NCBI GenBank assembly: GCA_029688995.1
Contig: JARULA010000005.1
Location: 124,001-188,000, forward strand
DNA: 64,000 nt
DNA from: Marinilabiliaceae bacterium ANBcel2
Lineage (GTDB): Bacteria; Bacteroidota; Bacteroidia; Bacteroidales; Marinilabiliaceae
Direction of reading: 5' to 3'
Below the pieces are notes generated by a model. The model had not been told where the DNA came from. It did not search any database and saw only the letters and a list, made by a program, of their open reading frames with translations. Shown here in pieces: positions 8,713 through 17,333 of this stretch (position 1 is its first letter; each line of letters opens with the position of its first letter). Made by a program: the position numbers and the translations under genes.

Positions 8713-10419
8713 CTACTCCCACCCAGGATTTTGCTCAAGAACAAATCCATTATCACGATAAAGAGCTATTTGATCAACAGGAAGAGGAAACAGATAAACC
8801 CTCTCATCATTAAAGCGTCTTTGACTCTCCTCTCTGTATGCTGGCACTATATATCCTTCTTCTGCACCATCCTCAATAACAACATTTGTCATATCAGGAT
8901 AGTCTGAAGCTTTAATATATGCTCCACGATTAATATCAGAATCACGAGTATCGGTATACTCAAGCTTTTTCCATCGGCGAAGGTCACTATTCCTAAAACC
9001 CTCAAATACAAGCTCAATACGTCTCTCTCGTCTTATTTCCCAAATAATAGAAGAGACATCCTCATCACGTTTAGGATCATCAAAAACCACCCCGTTAACA
9101 GCCGGTTCATCACCAATCAATTCCAAATCGGGTAACCTTACCTCGTCAGGATACCTCCTACGTAACTGATTTATTGAACGATCAAGATCATCCTGAGTAA
9201 GCTCACCCAACTCAGCACAAGCTTCAACATAATTTAATAACACCTCTCCAAATCTTATTATAGGAGCATCTGTAGGATTAAAAGCATTAGTTCCTATAAC
9301 ATCATCAATAATATCCTCATTTAAAAATTTATGCGTAGCATATCCAGTTGTAGAATAGTTAGAGGAGACTCCATTAATTCGAAGTTCATCAACAAACACA
9401 TCATGGATACGTGGATCACGATTAGCCATAACATTATCAATACCATCATCTCCCTGATACTGACTACTTAAATCAACAGGCAAACCATCTAAAGCCAAAT
9501 ATGATTCTAATAAATCTTTTGAAGCTCCTGTTTGAGGCTCATATGCATTATATGTGTGCAAACAATGCGTAACAACCCCAGATTCATAAGAGCGATAAAG
9601 GATAACCTCTTGATTGCCTGATAAGCTCAAACTATTAAACATTCCTCGATAATCACTAACAATCTGATAATCAAATTGAGACATCAACATATCTGCAGCA
9701 TCACGAGCAGCCTCTAAAAATTTAACCGATTGCTCATTCTCTACATCATGATATTTTTGCCAGGTTCCTTCCCATAAAAAGATTCGAGACATAAAAGCTA
9801 ACACAACTCCTCTATTAACTTCCAGTCCATCATTATCAACACTTTTTCTTACATTCTCGGCAGCAAATTCAAAATCCTCTAACACTTTTTGCATTACAGT
9901 AACCCTGCTTTCTCTGGGCCTATACAACTCCTCTTTATCCTCTGAAGAAACCGTTCGGTCAAAATAGGGAACATCACCAAATCGACGTACTAAACGAGCA
10001 TACTCCATACCTCTAAAAAAACGAGCAACACCTAACCAATGCGCTTCAGCCTCTTCGGTTAAAGGAGCTTCAGGAATTCTCTCTATAAACAAATTAGCTC
10101 TTCTAACATAATCAAAGTTCCATCCTCCTCCACTTGTAGGAACATTCTCTACAAATTGTGATGGTTGTGAAGGTCCAAAATCATCATTCAACGATTCACC
10201 CGAAAAGAAATTTCCCCATGTCCATCCATTCCCATAACCTTCAAAAAAATGTGGATAAAAATCATATGAGAATGTTTGAAGGTTATTTTCACTGGTCCAA
10301 AAATTTTCATCTGTCATATCATCTATTGGCAACCTCTCTAAAAAATCATCGGCACATCCATATAAGCCAATAACAGCCAGTATTATAATCAATCGAAATT
10401 TATTATATAATATTTTCAT
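8713..10419 (-). CDS. RagB/SusD-family nutrient-binding outer-membrane lipoprotein
   Basis: The chosen ATG gives a 22-residue lipoprotein signal (LYGC, Cys22); an upstream TTG and another ATG at 10426-10428 are alternatives. The body shows the SusD pattern: DDFLERLPIDDMTDENFW after the Cys, TPR-like helices with RGMEYARLVRRFGDVPYF, the loop around FGEVLLNYVEACAELG, and a C-terminal region IRRERRIELVFEG FR with final P-x-PxDQIALYRDN. SusD proteins cap the paired SusC barrel and bind the incoming glycan. The gene starts just after susC with essentially no gap. The enzymes downstream make murein-derived glycan the best guess for the ligand. Confidence 0.93.
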   Translation of the reverse strand: MKILYNKFRLIIILAVIGLYGCADDFLERLPIDDMTDENFWTSENNLQTFSYDFYPHFFEGYGNGWTWGNFFSGESLNDDFGPSQPSQFVENVPTSGGGWNFDYVRRANLFIERIPEAPLTEEAEAHWLGVARFFRGMEYARLVRRFGDVPYFDRTVSSEDKEELYRPRESRVTVMQKVLEDFEFAAENVRKSVDNDGLEVNRGVVLAFMSRIFLWEGTWQKYHDVENEQSVKFLEAARDAADMLMSQFDYQIVSDYRGMFNSLSLSGNQEVILYRSYESGVVTHCLHTYNAYEPQTGASKDLLESYLALDGLPVDLSSQYQGDDGIDNVMANRDPRIHDVFVDELRINGVSSNYSTTGYATHKFLNEDIIDDVIGTNAFNPTDAPIIRFGEVLLNYVEACAELGELTQDDLDRSINQLRRRYPDEVRLPDLELIGDEPAVNGVVFDDPKRDEDVSSIIWEIRRERRIELVFEGFRNSDLRRWKKLEYTDTRDSDINRGAYIKASDYPDMTNVVIEDGAEEGYIVPAYREESQRRFNDERVYLFPLPVDQIALYRDNGFVLEQNPGWE

Positions 10420-10451
10420 CTTAAACATGATTATTTTATTCAACAATTAGT

Positions 10452-13400
10452 TTATAAAGCAATCTGCAACCCAAAAGAGATAGTTCTGCTATATGGATAT
10501 GATCTACCAAAAGAAAAGCCATAGGCACCTTCTCTGTCTCCTGTTTCAGGATCCATTGGAATATCCATATTATCAAACTCAAACAGATTCTCACCACTAA
10601 AATAGAGCCTCAAATTTGCCAGTCCGGTTCTATTAATAATATGATCAGGTATAGTATAACCAACCGTAACATTTTTGCATCGCAGATAAGACATATCAAG
10701 CATATATTTTGTCTGGCGCAAAAAGTTTCTACCATTATTTATCCAATCATGATCAGTAGGACGTGGATAAAAGGCATCAGGATTATCAGGAGTCCAGTAA
10801 TCAAGTTGATGATCATACCAGGCCTCTGTTGGTCTATATCCAGGAATAAAAACCGGTCCGCTAGCCCACATATCTCTTTTGCCGACACCCTGGAAAAAGA
10901 TACTAAAATCAACCCCTCTGTAATCACCTCCAACCTGAAAACTATATTGATATCTTGGAGTGCTGTTTCCTATGCGGCGTAAATCGCCATGATCATCAAT
11001 AGTGTTTGACCCATAATTAATCTCACCATCACCATTCAGGTCTTTATACTTAACATCTCCGGGACCATATGAAAACCATCCCGATTCAAAAACTTCCTGA
11101 GAAGGAATCCCATCTTTAAGTATATAACGACCATCTTCCATTATTAGCTCTCCATTATCATCGGCAACAAAATCATCATGAGTAAAAAAGCGATCAGTTT
11201 CATATCCCCATATCTCACCCAACTGCTTTCCTTCATAATAACCATAAATATTACGATCATCTCCTGGAAACTTAACAATCTCCTCTTTAAAATCAGCTAT
11301 TGAAGCAGCTCCAGTTAATGATAAGCCATTTACAAACTGATAATTCCAATCAAGAGCAAACTCCCATCCTCTTGTCTGTAACTCACCATAGTTTTGCTGA
11401 GGCGCCGAAGCTCCAAATGAATTAGGTAAAGTTTCACCTGAAGTAATCATATCACTGGTAGTTCTCTCATACCAATCAAACATAAATCCAATATGATTAT
11501 TTAATAGACGGGCATCAACACCAAAATTTAGTGTAGTCACTGTTTCCCATGTAAGACTGGAAGCTACAACACGCGGACTACCCATGGTAAGTTGATTTTG
11601 CCCATTAATAATCCAATTAGAATTTCTGTTACCCATCGTTCGTAAAAATGTGTTGGTTCCAACATCATGATTACCTATAGAACCCCACGATCCTCTTAAC
11701 TTTAAATCATATAAAAATGATCGGGAAAAGTCCATAAAGTCCTCTTCAGTTATACGATATCCAACTGAAAAAGATGGGAAAAACGCCCATTGATCATCGG
11801 CTGGAAATCTTGAAGAGCCATCATAACGACCATTTAATTCAAAAAGATAGCGATCACGATATGAATAGTTTATTCGTCCGAAAAAACCTAAGGTTGACCA
11901 GTGGTTACGTGCTCCACTTACATATTGATCACCGGTAGCTAAACTAAGTTCAGGTTTGTCTTTATCTATTAACGATCTTCTCTCAGATGAATGCATCCAA
12001 TACTCAAGCTTTTCTACATCAGTACCACCCATTGCTTTAATCTCATGCTCATCATATCTTTGATCATAAGTGATAAAAGACTTAAAAGTATTTCTCTCAT
12101 GCCATGAAGAGCGATAGGTTACTCTGTTATGAGTATCACTTGTGTGTCGTCTAAAATTATCAATACCTTCTCCGCCCCAAAAATCATAAGACTCTGCATA
12201 GCCTCCGGGTTCATGAACATGATTATTGTTTTCGGTATAAGTATAATCAGTATCCCAGGTTAATCCATCAGCTAAATCAACTGTAGCACCCAAGTTAATA
12301 CGAGCAAGAGTGGTTTTGTTTTCAATCATATTTGCCTGCTCTATTTCAGTAATAGCATTTCTAAAAGGCAGTCCTTCATAAGTTCCATATGGATAGAATT
12401 CGGGCCAACGCAAAAGATAATACCAGGGATCGGCCAATGTTCCACTATAAGAATAAGGAGTTTGAAAATTTGATTTAGATAGCATCGAACGAGAGCGCAA
12501 CTTAATTCTATCATGCACCTGACTGGCAATGTTAAGAGTAACATTATACCTGTCATAAGAATCAGTTTGAGCTTTCAAAATACCTTCACGTTCCAGTAAA
12601 CCAAACCCCAATGTATATTGAGTTATTTCATTTCCACCGGAAACATTAAGATTGTGATTCTGTTGAGGTGCCCAATCTCTAATATAAAGATCGGTAACAT
12701 CCCATGGACGATAAAAATACCATCTGCCATCACGATACTCAAAATCACGCCCCATAACCATCTCATCACTTAAATCCTGATCTCCATACTGCTCTTTCCA
12801 ATCTCTCATCTTTTCAATCGCAAGTTCATCAACCGACATCCCTAATGTTGTAAACTGAGTAACACTTGGATTTGCCCTTTGAAGAGCTGCAAAAGCCATT
12901 TCTGCACCCTCAGCAGCATCTGCAATTTCAGGAGTAGAGGTAGGTTTATTCCATGAAAAATTACTATTATAGTTAACACTTACCGTACCATCATCAGATC
13001 CGCTCTTAGTAGTAATTAATATAACACCAAAGGCTGCACGCGAACCATAAATTGAAGAAGCTGCAGCATCCTTTAATACAGAGATAGATTCAATATCTGA
13101 AGGATTAACCATAGAAAGATCAGGGATCTCAACATTATCAACCAATATAAGAGGTTGCGCAGCAGTATTTAAAGAGCCGCTATTACCTCTTAAACGAATA
13201 TTAGGAGTCTCCCCCAAATCACCCGTATTACTTGTAATTGTTAGTCCGGGAGCCAATCCCTGCAGCCCTTTAGCCACATCAGTAATAGGCCTGGTTTCCA
13301 GATCTCTTTCAACATTAACCGTAGATACAGCTCCGGTAAGATTTTCTCTACGCTGAGTACCATAACCAACAACTATAACATCATCAAGAGTGATATCATC

Positions 13401-13688
13401 CGGCTCCAGATAAATAGTATAAAACTCTCCATCTTCCACCTCAATATATTTTGTCTGAAAACCAATATAAGTAAATCTAAGAATTTCATTATCAGAAGGC
13501 AAAGAGATCTCAAAGTTTCCATCCATATCAGTTACAGTTCCCTGAGAGGTCTCCTCAATAGTTATCGTTACTCCCGGTAATGGTTCCTGAGTACCAAATT
13601 CCATAACAGTTCCTGAAACTGTTTGTCCGGCCAATTGATGACCGACCAGAAAAATCATACTAAACAATAATAAACTAAATTGTTTCAT
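10452..13688 (-). CDS. SusC/RagA-family TonB-linked outer-membrane transporter
   Basis: The 1078-residue product begins with a Sec signal (cleavage near AGQ at 20-22), then a CarboxypepD_reg-like domain (SGTVMEFGTQEPLPGVTI) to about residue 105, a TonB plug (VIVVGYGTQRRENLTGAV, later VLKDAAASSIYGSRAAFGV) and a long beta-barrel ending in aromatic ISFGLQIAL. The class imports oligosaccharides with its SusD partner. It is the first gene of a minus-strand operon that also encodes SusD, an amidase, a phosphatase, NamZ, a beta-lactamase-fold protein and GH20. A TATATTTG promoter element and a TGTATTACA palindrome lie 70-95 bp upstream of the start. Confidence 0.95.
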   Translation of the reverse strand: MKQFSLLLFSMIFLVGHQLAGQTVSGTVMEFGTQEPLPGVTITIEETSQGTVTDMDGNFEISLPSDNEILRFTYIGFQTKYIEVEDGEFYTIYLEPDDITLDDVIVVGYGTQRRENLTGAVSTVNVERDLETRPITDVAKGLQGLAPGLTITSNTGDLGETPNIRLRGNSGSLNTAAQPLILVDNVEIPDLSMVNPSDIESISVLKDAAASSIYGSRAAFGVILITTKSGSDDGTVSVNYNSNFSWNKPTSTPEIADAAEGAEMAFAALQRANPSVTQFTTLGMSVDELAIEKMRDWKEQYGDQDLSDEMVMGRDFEYRDGRWYFYRPWDVTDLYIRDWAPQQNHNLNVSGGNEITQYTLGFGLLEREGILKAQTDSYDRYNVTLNIASQVHDRIKLRSRSMLSKSNFQTPYSYSGTLADPWYYLLRWPEFYPYGTYEGLPFRNAITEIEQANMIENKTTLARINLGATVDLADGLTWDTDYTYTENNNHVHEPGGYAESYDFWGGEGIDNFRRHTSDTHNRVTYRSSWHERNTFKSFITYDQRYDEHEIKAMGGTDVEKLEYWMHSSERRSLIDKDKPELSLATGDQYVSGARNHWSTLGFFGRINYSYRDRYLFELNGRYDGSSRFPADDQWAFFPSFSVGYRITEEDFMDFSRSFLYDLKLRGSWGSIGNHDVGTNTFLRTMGNRNSNWIINGQNQLTMGSPRVVASSLTWETVTTLNFGVDARLLNNHIGFMFDWYERTTSDMITSGETLPNSFGASAPQQNYGELQTRGWEFALDWNYQFVNGLSLTGAASIADFKEEIVKFPGDDRNIYGYYEGKQLGEIWGYETDRFFTHDDFVADDNGELIMEDGRYILKDGIPSQEVFESGWFSYGPGDVKYKDLNGDGEINYGSNTIDDHGDLRRIGNSTPRYQYSFQVGGDYRGVDFSIFFQGVGKRDMWASGPVFIPGYRPTEAWYDHQLDYWTPDNPDAFYPRPTDHDWINNGRNFLRQTKYMLDMSYLRCKNVTVGYTIPDHIINRTGLANLRLYFSGENLFEFDNMDIPMDPETGDREGAYGFSFGRSYPYSRTISFGLQIAL

Positions 13689-13759
13689 AATAAATTAAAA
13701 GATTTGGTTAATAATAAAAAGGGTAATATACATACACACAAAATGTCGACACATATAAG

Positions 13760-13770
13760 ATGTATTACAT
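13760..13770. promoter_or_regulatory. Palindromic operator ATGTATTACAT, copy 1 (susC side)
   Basis: The 11-bp palindrome sits directly downstream of the minus-strand -7 element TATATTTG (13773-13780), so a bound protein would cover the transcription start of the susC operon. The core TGTATTACA recurs at 13922-13930, 21198-21206 and 24119-24127. The likely binder is the GntR/FadR-type protein encoded at 23189-23920, which is inference. Confidence 0.6.
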
Positions 13771-13772
13771 GT

Positions 13773-13780
13773 CAAATATA
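13773..13780 (-). promoter_or_regulatory. Bacteroidota -7 element TATATTTG for the susC operon
   Basis: The minus strand reads TATATTTG, an exact match to the TAnnTTTG consensus of the Bacteroidota housekeeping sigma factor. A TTTG stands 17 bp upstream, slightly closer than the usual 19 bp. The predicted start of transcription falls in the adjacent palindrome, giving a leader of about 75 nt. Confidence 0.5.
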
Positions 13781-13904
13781 CAAGTTTTAACAAAAAACAA
13801 AATTTTGAAACATATGTTATAAAACACTCTTTTTACACAAAAAAAGGGAAAACAAAGAGTACAAAAATGAGAAACAAGGGGTTGCCAACTAGTTTTATCA
13901 AACT

Positions 13905-13934
13905 TTTGTATCAATATAACATGTATTACATTTG
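13905..13934 (+). promoter_or_regulatory. Promoter of second namZ (TTTG-N18-TACATTTG) with overlapping operator
   Basis: TTTG at 13905-13908 and TACATTTG at 13927-13934 match the Bacteroidota -33 and -7 elements with an 18-bp spacer. The palindrome ATGTATTACAT at 13921-13931 overlaps the -7 element, the classic arrangement for repression. The predicted leader of the namZ mRNA is about 170 nt. Confidence 0.55.
13921..13931. promoter_or_regulatory. Palindromic operator ATGTATTACAT, copy 2 (second namZ side)
   Basis: An exact copy of the 11-bp palindrome at 13760-13770. It overlaps the TACATTTG -7 element of the rightward promoter, so binding should block RNA polymerase. Part of a four-copy set spread across the muropeptide locus. 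Confidence 0.6.
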
Positions 13935-14112
13935 TGAAAAAATAATTGTACTGAAATAAAATTGATTAATTTTATAACATCAATACATTATAAAAGCTAT
14001 TGAATATTATTCTACGATAATAAAAAGCGAAACGCTTTAAAAATCAACCAATTACGAGAAGCTAAATAGCATAAAAATTTAATATAGTTAGTAACCTATA
14101 ATTTATAAACAA

Positions 14113-15339
14113 ATGAAAAAAATCATGTTTACACTTTTAGCTGTTTTAACAACTATGACGGTAAGCTCACAAGTTAAAACAGGAATTGAAGTATTACGAG
14201 AAAGCAATTTTGAACTATTAAAAGGTCAAAGAGTTGGATTAATAACAAATCCAACAGGAGTTGACAGTCAGTTAAAATCTACAATCGACATTCTTCACGA
14301 AGCCAAAGAGGTAGAGCTAACAGCAATGTATGCACCCGAACATGGTGTAAGAGGAGATTATTATGCAGGCGACCATGTTCAACACACAAAAGATGAAAAA
14401 ACTGGAGTCCAGGTTTACAGTCTGCATGGAGAAATTCGTAAACCCACTCCCGAAATGCTTGAAAACATAGATGTACTGGTATATGATATTCAGGATATAG
14501 GATCACGTTCATATACATATATTAGTACGCTCGGACTCGCAATGGAGGCGGCTGCCGAAAATGATATAAAAATGGTTGTGCTTGACCGCCCAAACCCTTT
14601 AGGAGGAAATAAGTTTGAAGGCCCTCTCGTTGATCAGGAGTTTATCTCTTTTGTAAGTCAATTTCCAATTACCTATGTGCACGGCTTTACAGTAGGAGAA
14701 CTTGCACTTTTCTTAAATGAAGAAAAGATGCTGACAAATGGTGTAAAATGCGATCTTACAGTTATAGAAATGAAAGGATGGAAAAGAGATATGTCATTCG
14801 ATGATACCGGTCTGCCATGGGTTGCTTCATCTCCCCACATACCACATGCACATTCAGCCTACTACTATCCTGTATCAGGCATTTTGGGAGAACTATATGT
14901 TGTAAGTATTGGTGTAGGTTACACTATGCCCTTTGAAGTTTTTGGTGCAAAATGGATGGAGGCTCAAGAACTAAGCGATAGACTAAACTCTATAAACATT
15001 CCGGGAGTTATATTTCGCCCTATACATTACCGCCCATATTACAGCGTATCAGAAGGGGAGTTAATCCAGGGAGTTCAGGTACATATTACCGATCTGCAAA
15101 AGGTTCCGTTATCTATTATTCAGTTTTATGTTTTGCAAGAAGCATACAAAATGAATCCCGAAAAAAATGTATTTGAACTTTGTAATGAAAACAGATTATC
15201 AATGTTTGACAGAGTATCCGGGACTGATCAAATAAGAGAAAAGTTTCAAAAGAGATTTTTAGTTGAAGATATAATAGAGTTATGGGAAAAAGATGTTGAA
15301 CCTTTTGTAAATAAAGCAAAACACTATTTTCTATATTAA
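14113..15339 (+). CDS. namZ: Second NamZ-type exo-beta-N-acetylmuramidase (DUF1343, GH171), periplasmic
   Basis: The 408-residue protein has a Sec signal peptide without lipobox (cut near SSQ at 18-20), so unlike the paralogue at 2373-3560 it should be soluble in the periplasm. The same landmarks are present: PEHG at 75-78, DIQDIG at 125-130 and DRPNP at 158-162. It is a single-gene unit, divergent from the susC operon, with a TACATTTG promoter overlapped by the TGTATTACA palindrome, and ends at a strong terminator. Likely role is to release MurNAc from muropeptides or glycan strands that SusCD has imported, feeding AmpG-like uptake and MurK/MurQ. Confidence 0.92.
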   Translation: MKKIMFTLLAVLTTMTVSSQVKTGIEVLRESNFELLKGQRVGLITNPTGVDSQLKSTIDILHEAKEVELTAMYAPEHGVRGDYYAGDHVQHTKDEKTGVQVYSLHGEIRKPTPEMLENIDVLVYDIQDIGSRSYTYISTLGLAMEAAAENDIKMVVLDRPNPLGGNKFEGPLVDQEFISFVSQFPITYVHGFTVGELALFLNEEKMLTNGVKCDLTVIEMKGWKRDMSFDDTGLPWVASSPHIPHAHSAYYYPVSGILGELYVVSIGVGYTMPFEVFGAKWMEAQELSDRLNSINIPGVIFRPIHYRPYYSVSEGELIQGVQVHITDLQKVPLSIIQFYVLQEAYKMNPEKNVFELCNENRLSMFDRVSGTDQIREKFQKRFLVEDIIELWEKDVEPFVNKAKHYFLY

Positions 15340-15389
15340 ATCCATAGCCATAACATATAAAGAATAAAATAAAGCTTTATAAAATAAAA

Positions 15390-15430
15390 AACAGCTGCTC
15401 GTTTAATTAAAAGTGAGCAGCTGTTTTTTT
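15390..15430. terminator. Bidirectional terminator between convergent namZ and ampG-like genes
   Basis: AACAGCTGCTC (15390-15400) pairs perfectly with GAGCAGCTGTT (15415-15425), followed by a T-run to 15430. An A-run before the left arm gives a T-run in the other direction, so it can stop both converging transcripts. Confidence 0.85.
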
Positions 15431-15458
15431 ATCTCCATCTGTAATTATACAGAAATGT

Positions 15459-17309
15459 CTATTTCTTCTTTATTCCAAAATCAGGAGCTACTTTCTTACG
15501 TAGAAGGAATATAAGTATAAATCCTGGGATAGTACAAATCATAACCCAAATAAAGAAATTTACATACCCTACAGCTTCCTGTATCCAACCGGAAATCATT
15601 CCGGGCAACATCATACCCATAGCCATTAATCCGGTACAAATTGCAAAATGAGCTGTTTTATGCTTACCCTCCGAAAAATAGATCATGAATAACATATAAG
15701 CAGTAAAGCCAAATCCATATCCAAATTGCTCAACTGCAACTGCTGAGCTTATAAGCCATAAACTTTCAGGAGTTGTATAAGAGAGAATAATAAAAACAAT
15801 ATTTGGAGCATTCATAGCAATAGTCATAGGAAAAAGCCAATATCTCAATCCTTTTTTTGAAGCCATTAATCCTCCTAAAATTCCTCCCAGAGTTAAAGCC
15901 AAAATGCCAATTGTTCCATAAACCAAACCAACATCACCCGTTGTCAAGCCCAGTCCACCTATCTCACGTGAATCAAGCATAAAAGGTGAGGCAAGCTTAA
16001 CTATTTGTGCTTCTCCCAGGCGAAACAACAATAAAAATGAGAGAGCCAGACCAATATCTTTCTTTTTAAAGAAAGAGCTAAAGGTTTCAAAAAACTCCTT
16101 AAAAATACCATTATCACTATTCCCGGCAGTTGAAACATCATTATCCGGTCTGGGCATAATTAACTTATGATAAAGAAAAAGCAAAATAAAGAGTGCTGCC
16201 AACCCAAAAAACGTTATACTCCATGCCAGAGGTATATTACCTGAAAGTCCTTCAAAATGAGTAACGACACTTGAATCAAGCCGAGGGTCACTTTGAAAAA
16301 CCATAAAAGCAGTTTTATTCCAATTATCTCTGTTAAACTCAAGACGGTCTCCCGAAACCAGCTGAATGCTTTGATCTCCTCTTGTTTGTGCAGTATTCAT
16401 CACAACTGGATCATCTGAATCGGGGGGAGACGAAAGAGTAACACCAACTATAGCAACATTACCCGCAATATCAGAAACCTCCTCAATATCCTGAGGATTA
16501 AATATTGCAGCCAATTTTTGACTTAATGGATCAGAGATATTTCGTGCAAACCATGATGGCTCTCCAGCTTGCTGAGCCAATTCTCCTTCAGAGACAACAA
16601 ATCCATTTTCAACATTATGCTCATAAGCCACATTTATTATACTATCAGCATAGGAGGCCGGTACAGATTCCCATGACATTTCAATATCTTTTTCAGTCAC
16701 AATAAAATCAAGATCGCTTGAGGAAGGCTGATCTAAATCTATAACAGGGAAATCTGAAACAACTTCTATTTTATCAGTTGTCTTAACCGAAATATTTACA
16801 GGATCAAGGCCTGTCCATGTCTCAAAAAAGCCTGCAACAATAATAAGCAGCCCCTGACCGGTTATCATAGCTACTCTGTAAAAAGTGCTTCGAATACCAA
16901 TAAAATAGGATTGCTCTCCCTCTTTCAATGCCAACATATAAAAACCATCAGCTGCTATATCATGAGTTGCTGAGCTAAATGCTAAAAGCCAGAAAAAAGC
17001 TAAGGTGTATTGAAAAAAGTTTGGAGCAGGAATAGTAAAAGCAACCCCAGCTAAACCGGCTCCTACTATCAACTGCATTGTGACTATCCACCATCGTTTG
17101 GTTTTAAGCAGATCCACAACAGGACTCCACAAAGGTTTAATTACCCATGGTAAATAGAGCCAACTTGTATAAAGAGCAATTTCAGTATTTGATATCCCCA
17201 ATCGTTTATACATTATAACCGCAACGGTCATAACGATAACATAAGGAATTCCCTGCGCAAAATAGAGTGTCGGAATCCATCCCCAGGGTGATTTTAATTT
17301 ATTCCACAT
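15459..17309 (-). CDS. AmpG-like MFS muropeptide/MurNAc permease with large central insertion
   Basis: The 616-residue protein is MFS in its N- and C-terminal parts, starting WGWIPTLYFAQGIPYV, a motif typical of AmpG. The first half of the transporter runs to about residue 165 and the second begins near 370, with LLFRLGEAQIVKLASPFML and several helices to the end. The roughly 200 residues between are hydrophilic and acidic, which AmpG proteins normally lack. AmpG carries anhydro-muropeptides or amino sugars from periplasm to cytoplasm. It is the last gene of an operon with SpoIID, DUF4922 and GT2 genes. The transporter call is firm; the exact substrate is inferred from context. Confidence 0.85.
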   Translation of the reverse strand: MWNKLKSPWGWIPTLYFAQGIPYVIVMTVAVIMYKRLGISNTEIALYTSWLYLPWVIKPLWSPVVDLLKTKRWWIVTMQLIVGAGLAGVAFTIPAPNFFQYTLAFFWLLAFSSATHDIAADGFYMLALKEGEQSYFIGIRSTFYRVAMITGQGLLIIVAGFFETWTGLDPVNISVKTTDKIEVVSDFPVIDLDQPSSSDLDFIVTEKDIEMSWESVPASYADSIINVAYEHNVENGFVVSEGELAQQAGEPSWFARNISDPLSQKLAAIFNPQDIEEVSDIAGNVAIVGVTLSSPPDSDDPVVMNTAQTRGDQSIQLVSGDRLEFNRDNWNKTAFMVFQSDPRLDSSVVTHFEGLSGNIPLAWSITFFGLAALFILLFLYHKLIMPRPDNDVSTAGNSDNGIFKEFFETFSSFFKKKDIGLALSFLLLFRLGEAQIVKLASPFMLDSREIGGLGLTTGDVGLVYGTIGILALTLGGILGGLMASKKGLRYWLFPMTIAMNAPNIVFIILSYTTPESLWLISSAVAVEQFGYGFGFTAYMLFMIYFSEGKHKTAHFAICTGLMAMGMMLPGMISGWIQEAVGYVNFFIWVMICTIPGFILIFLLRKKVAPDFGIKKK

Positions 17310-17333
17310 AGTATATACAATTTAAAATAGAGT

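Larger units (their letters stand above)
13689..14112. other. 424-bp divergent control region between susC and the second namZ
   Basis: No gene is seen. The stretch holds two divergent promoters with TAnnTTTG elements and two copies of the palindrome ATGTATTACAT, 161 bp apart, each overlapping or touching one promoter. A further ACATATGT palindrome is near 13812. The remaining sequence is AT-rich without other clear structure. Confidence 0.6.

Noticed and set aside
10641-10982. 113-codon plus-strand ORF inside the susC gene
   Set aside because: Antisense shadow of the conserved barrel region; no signal or motif.
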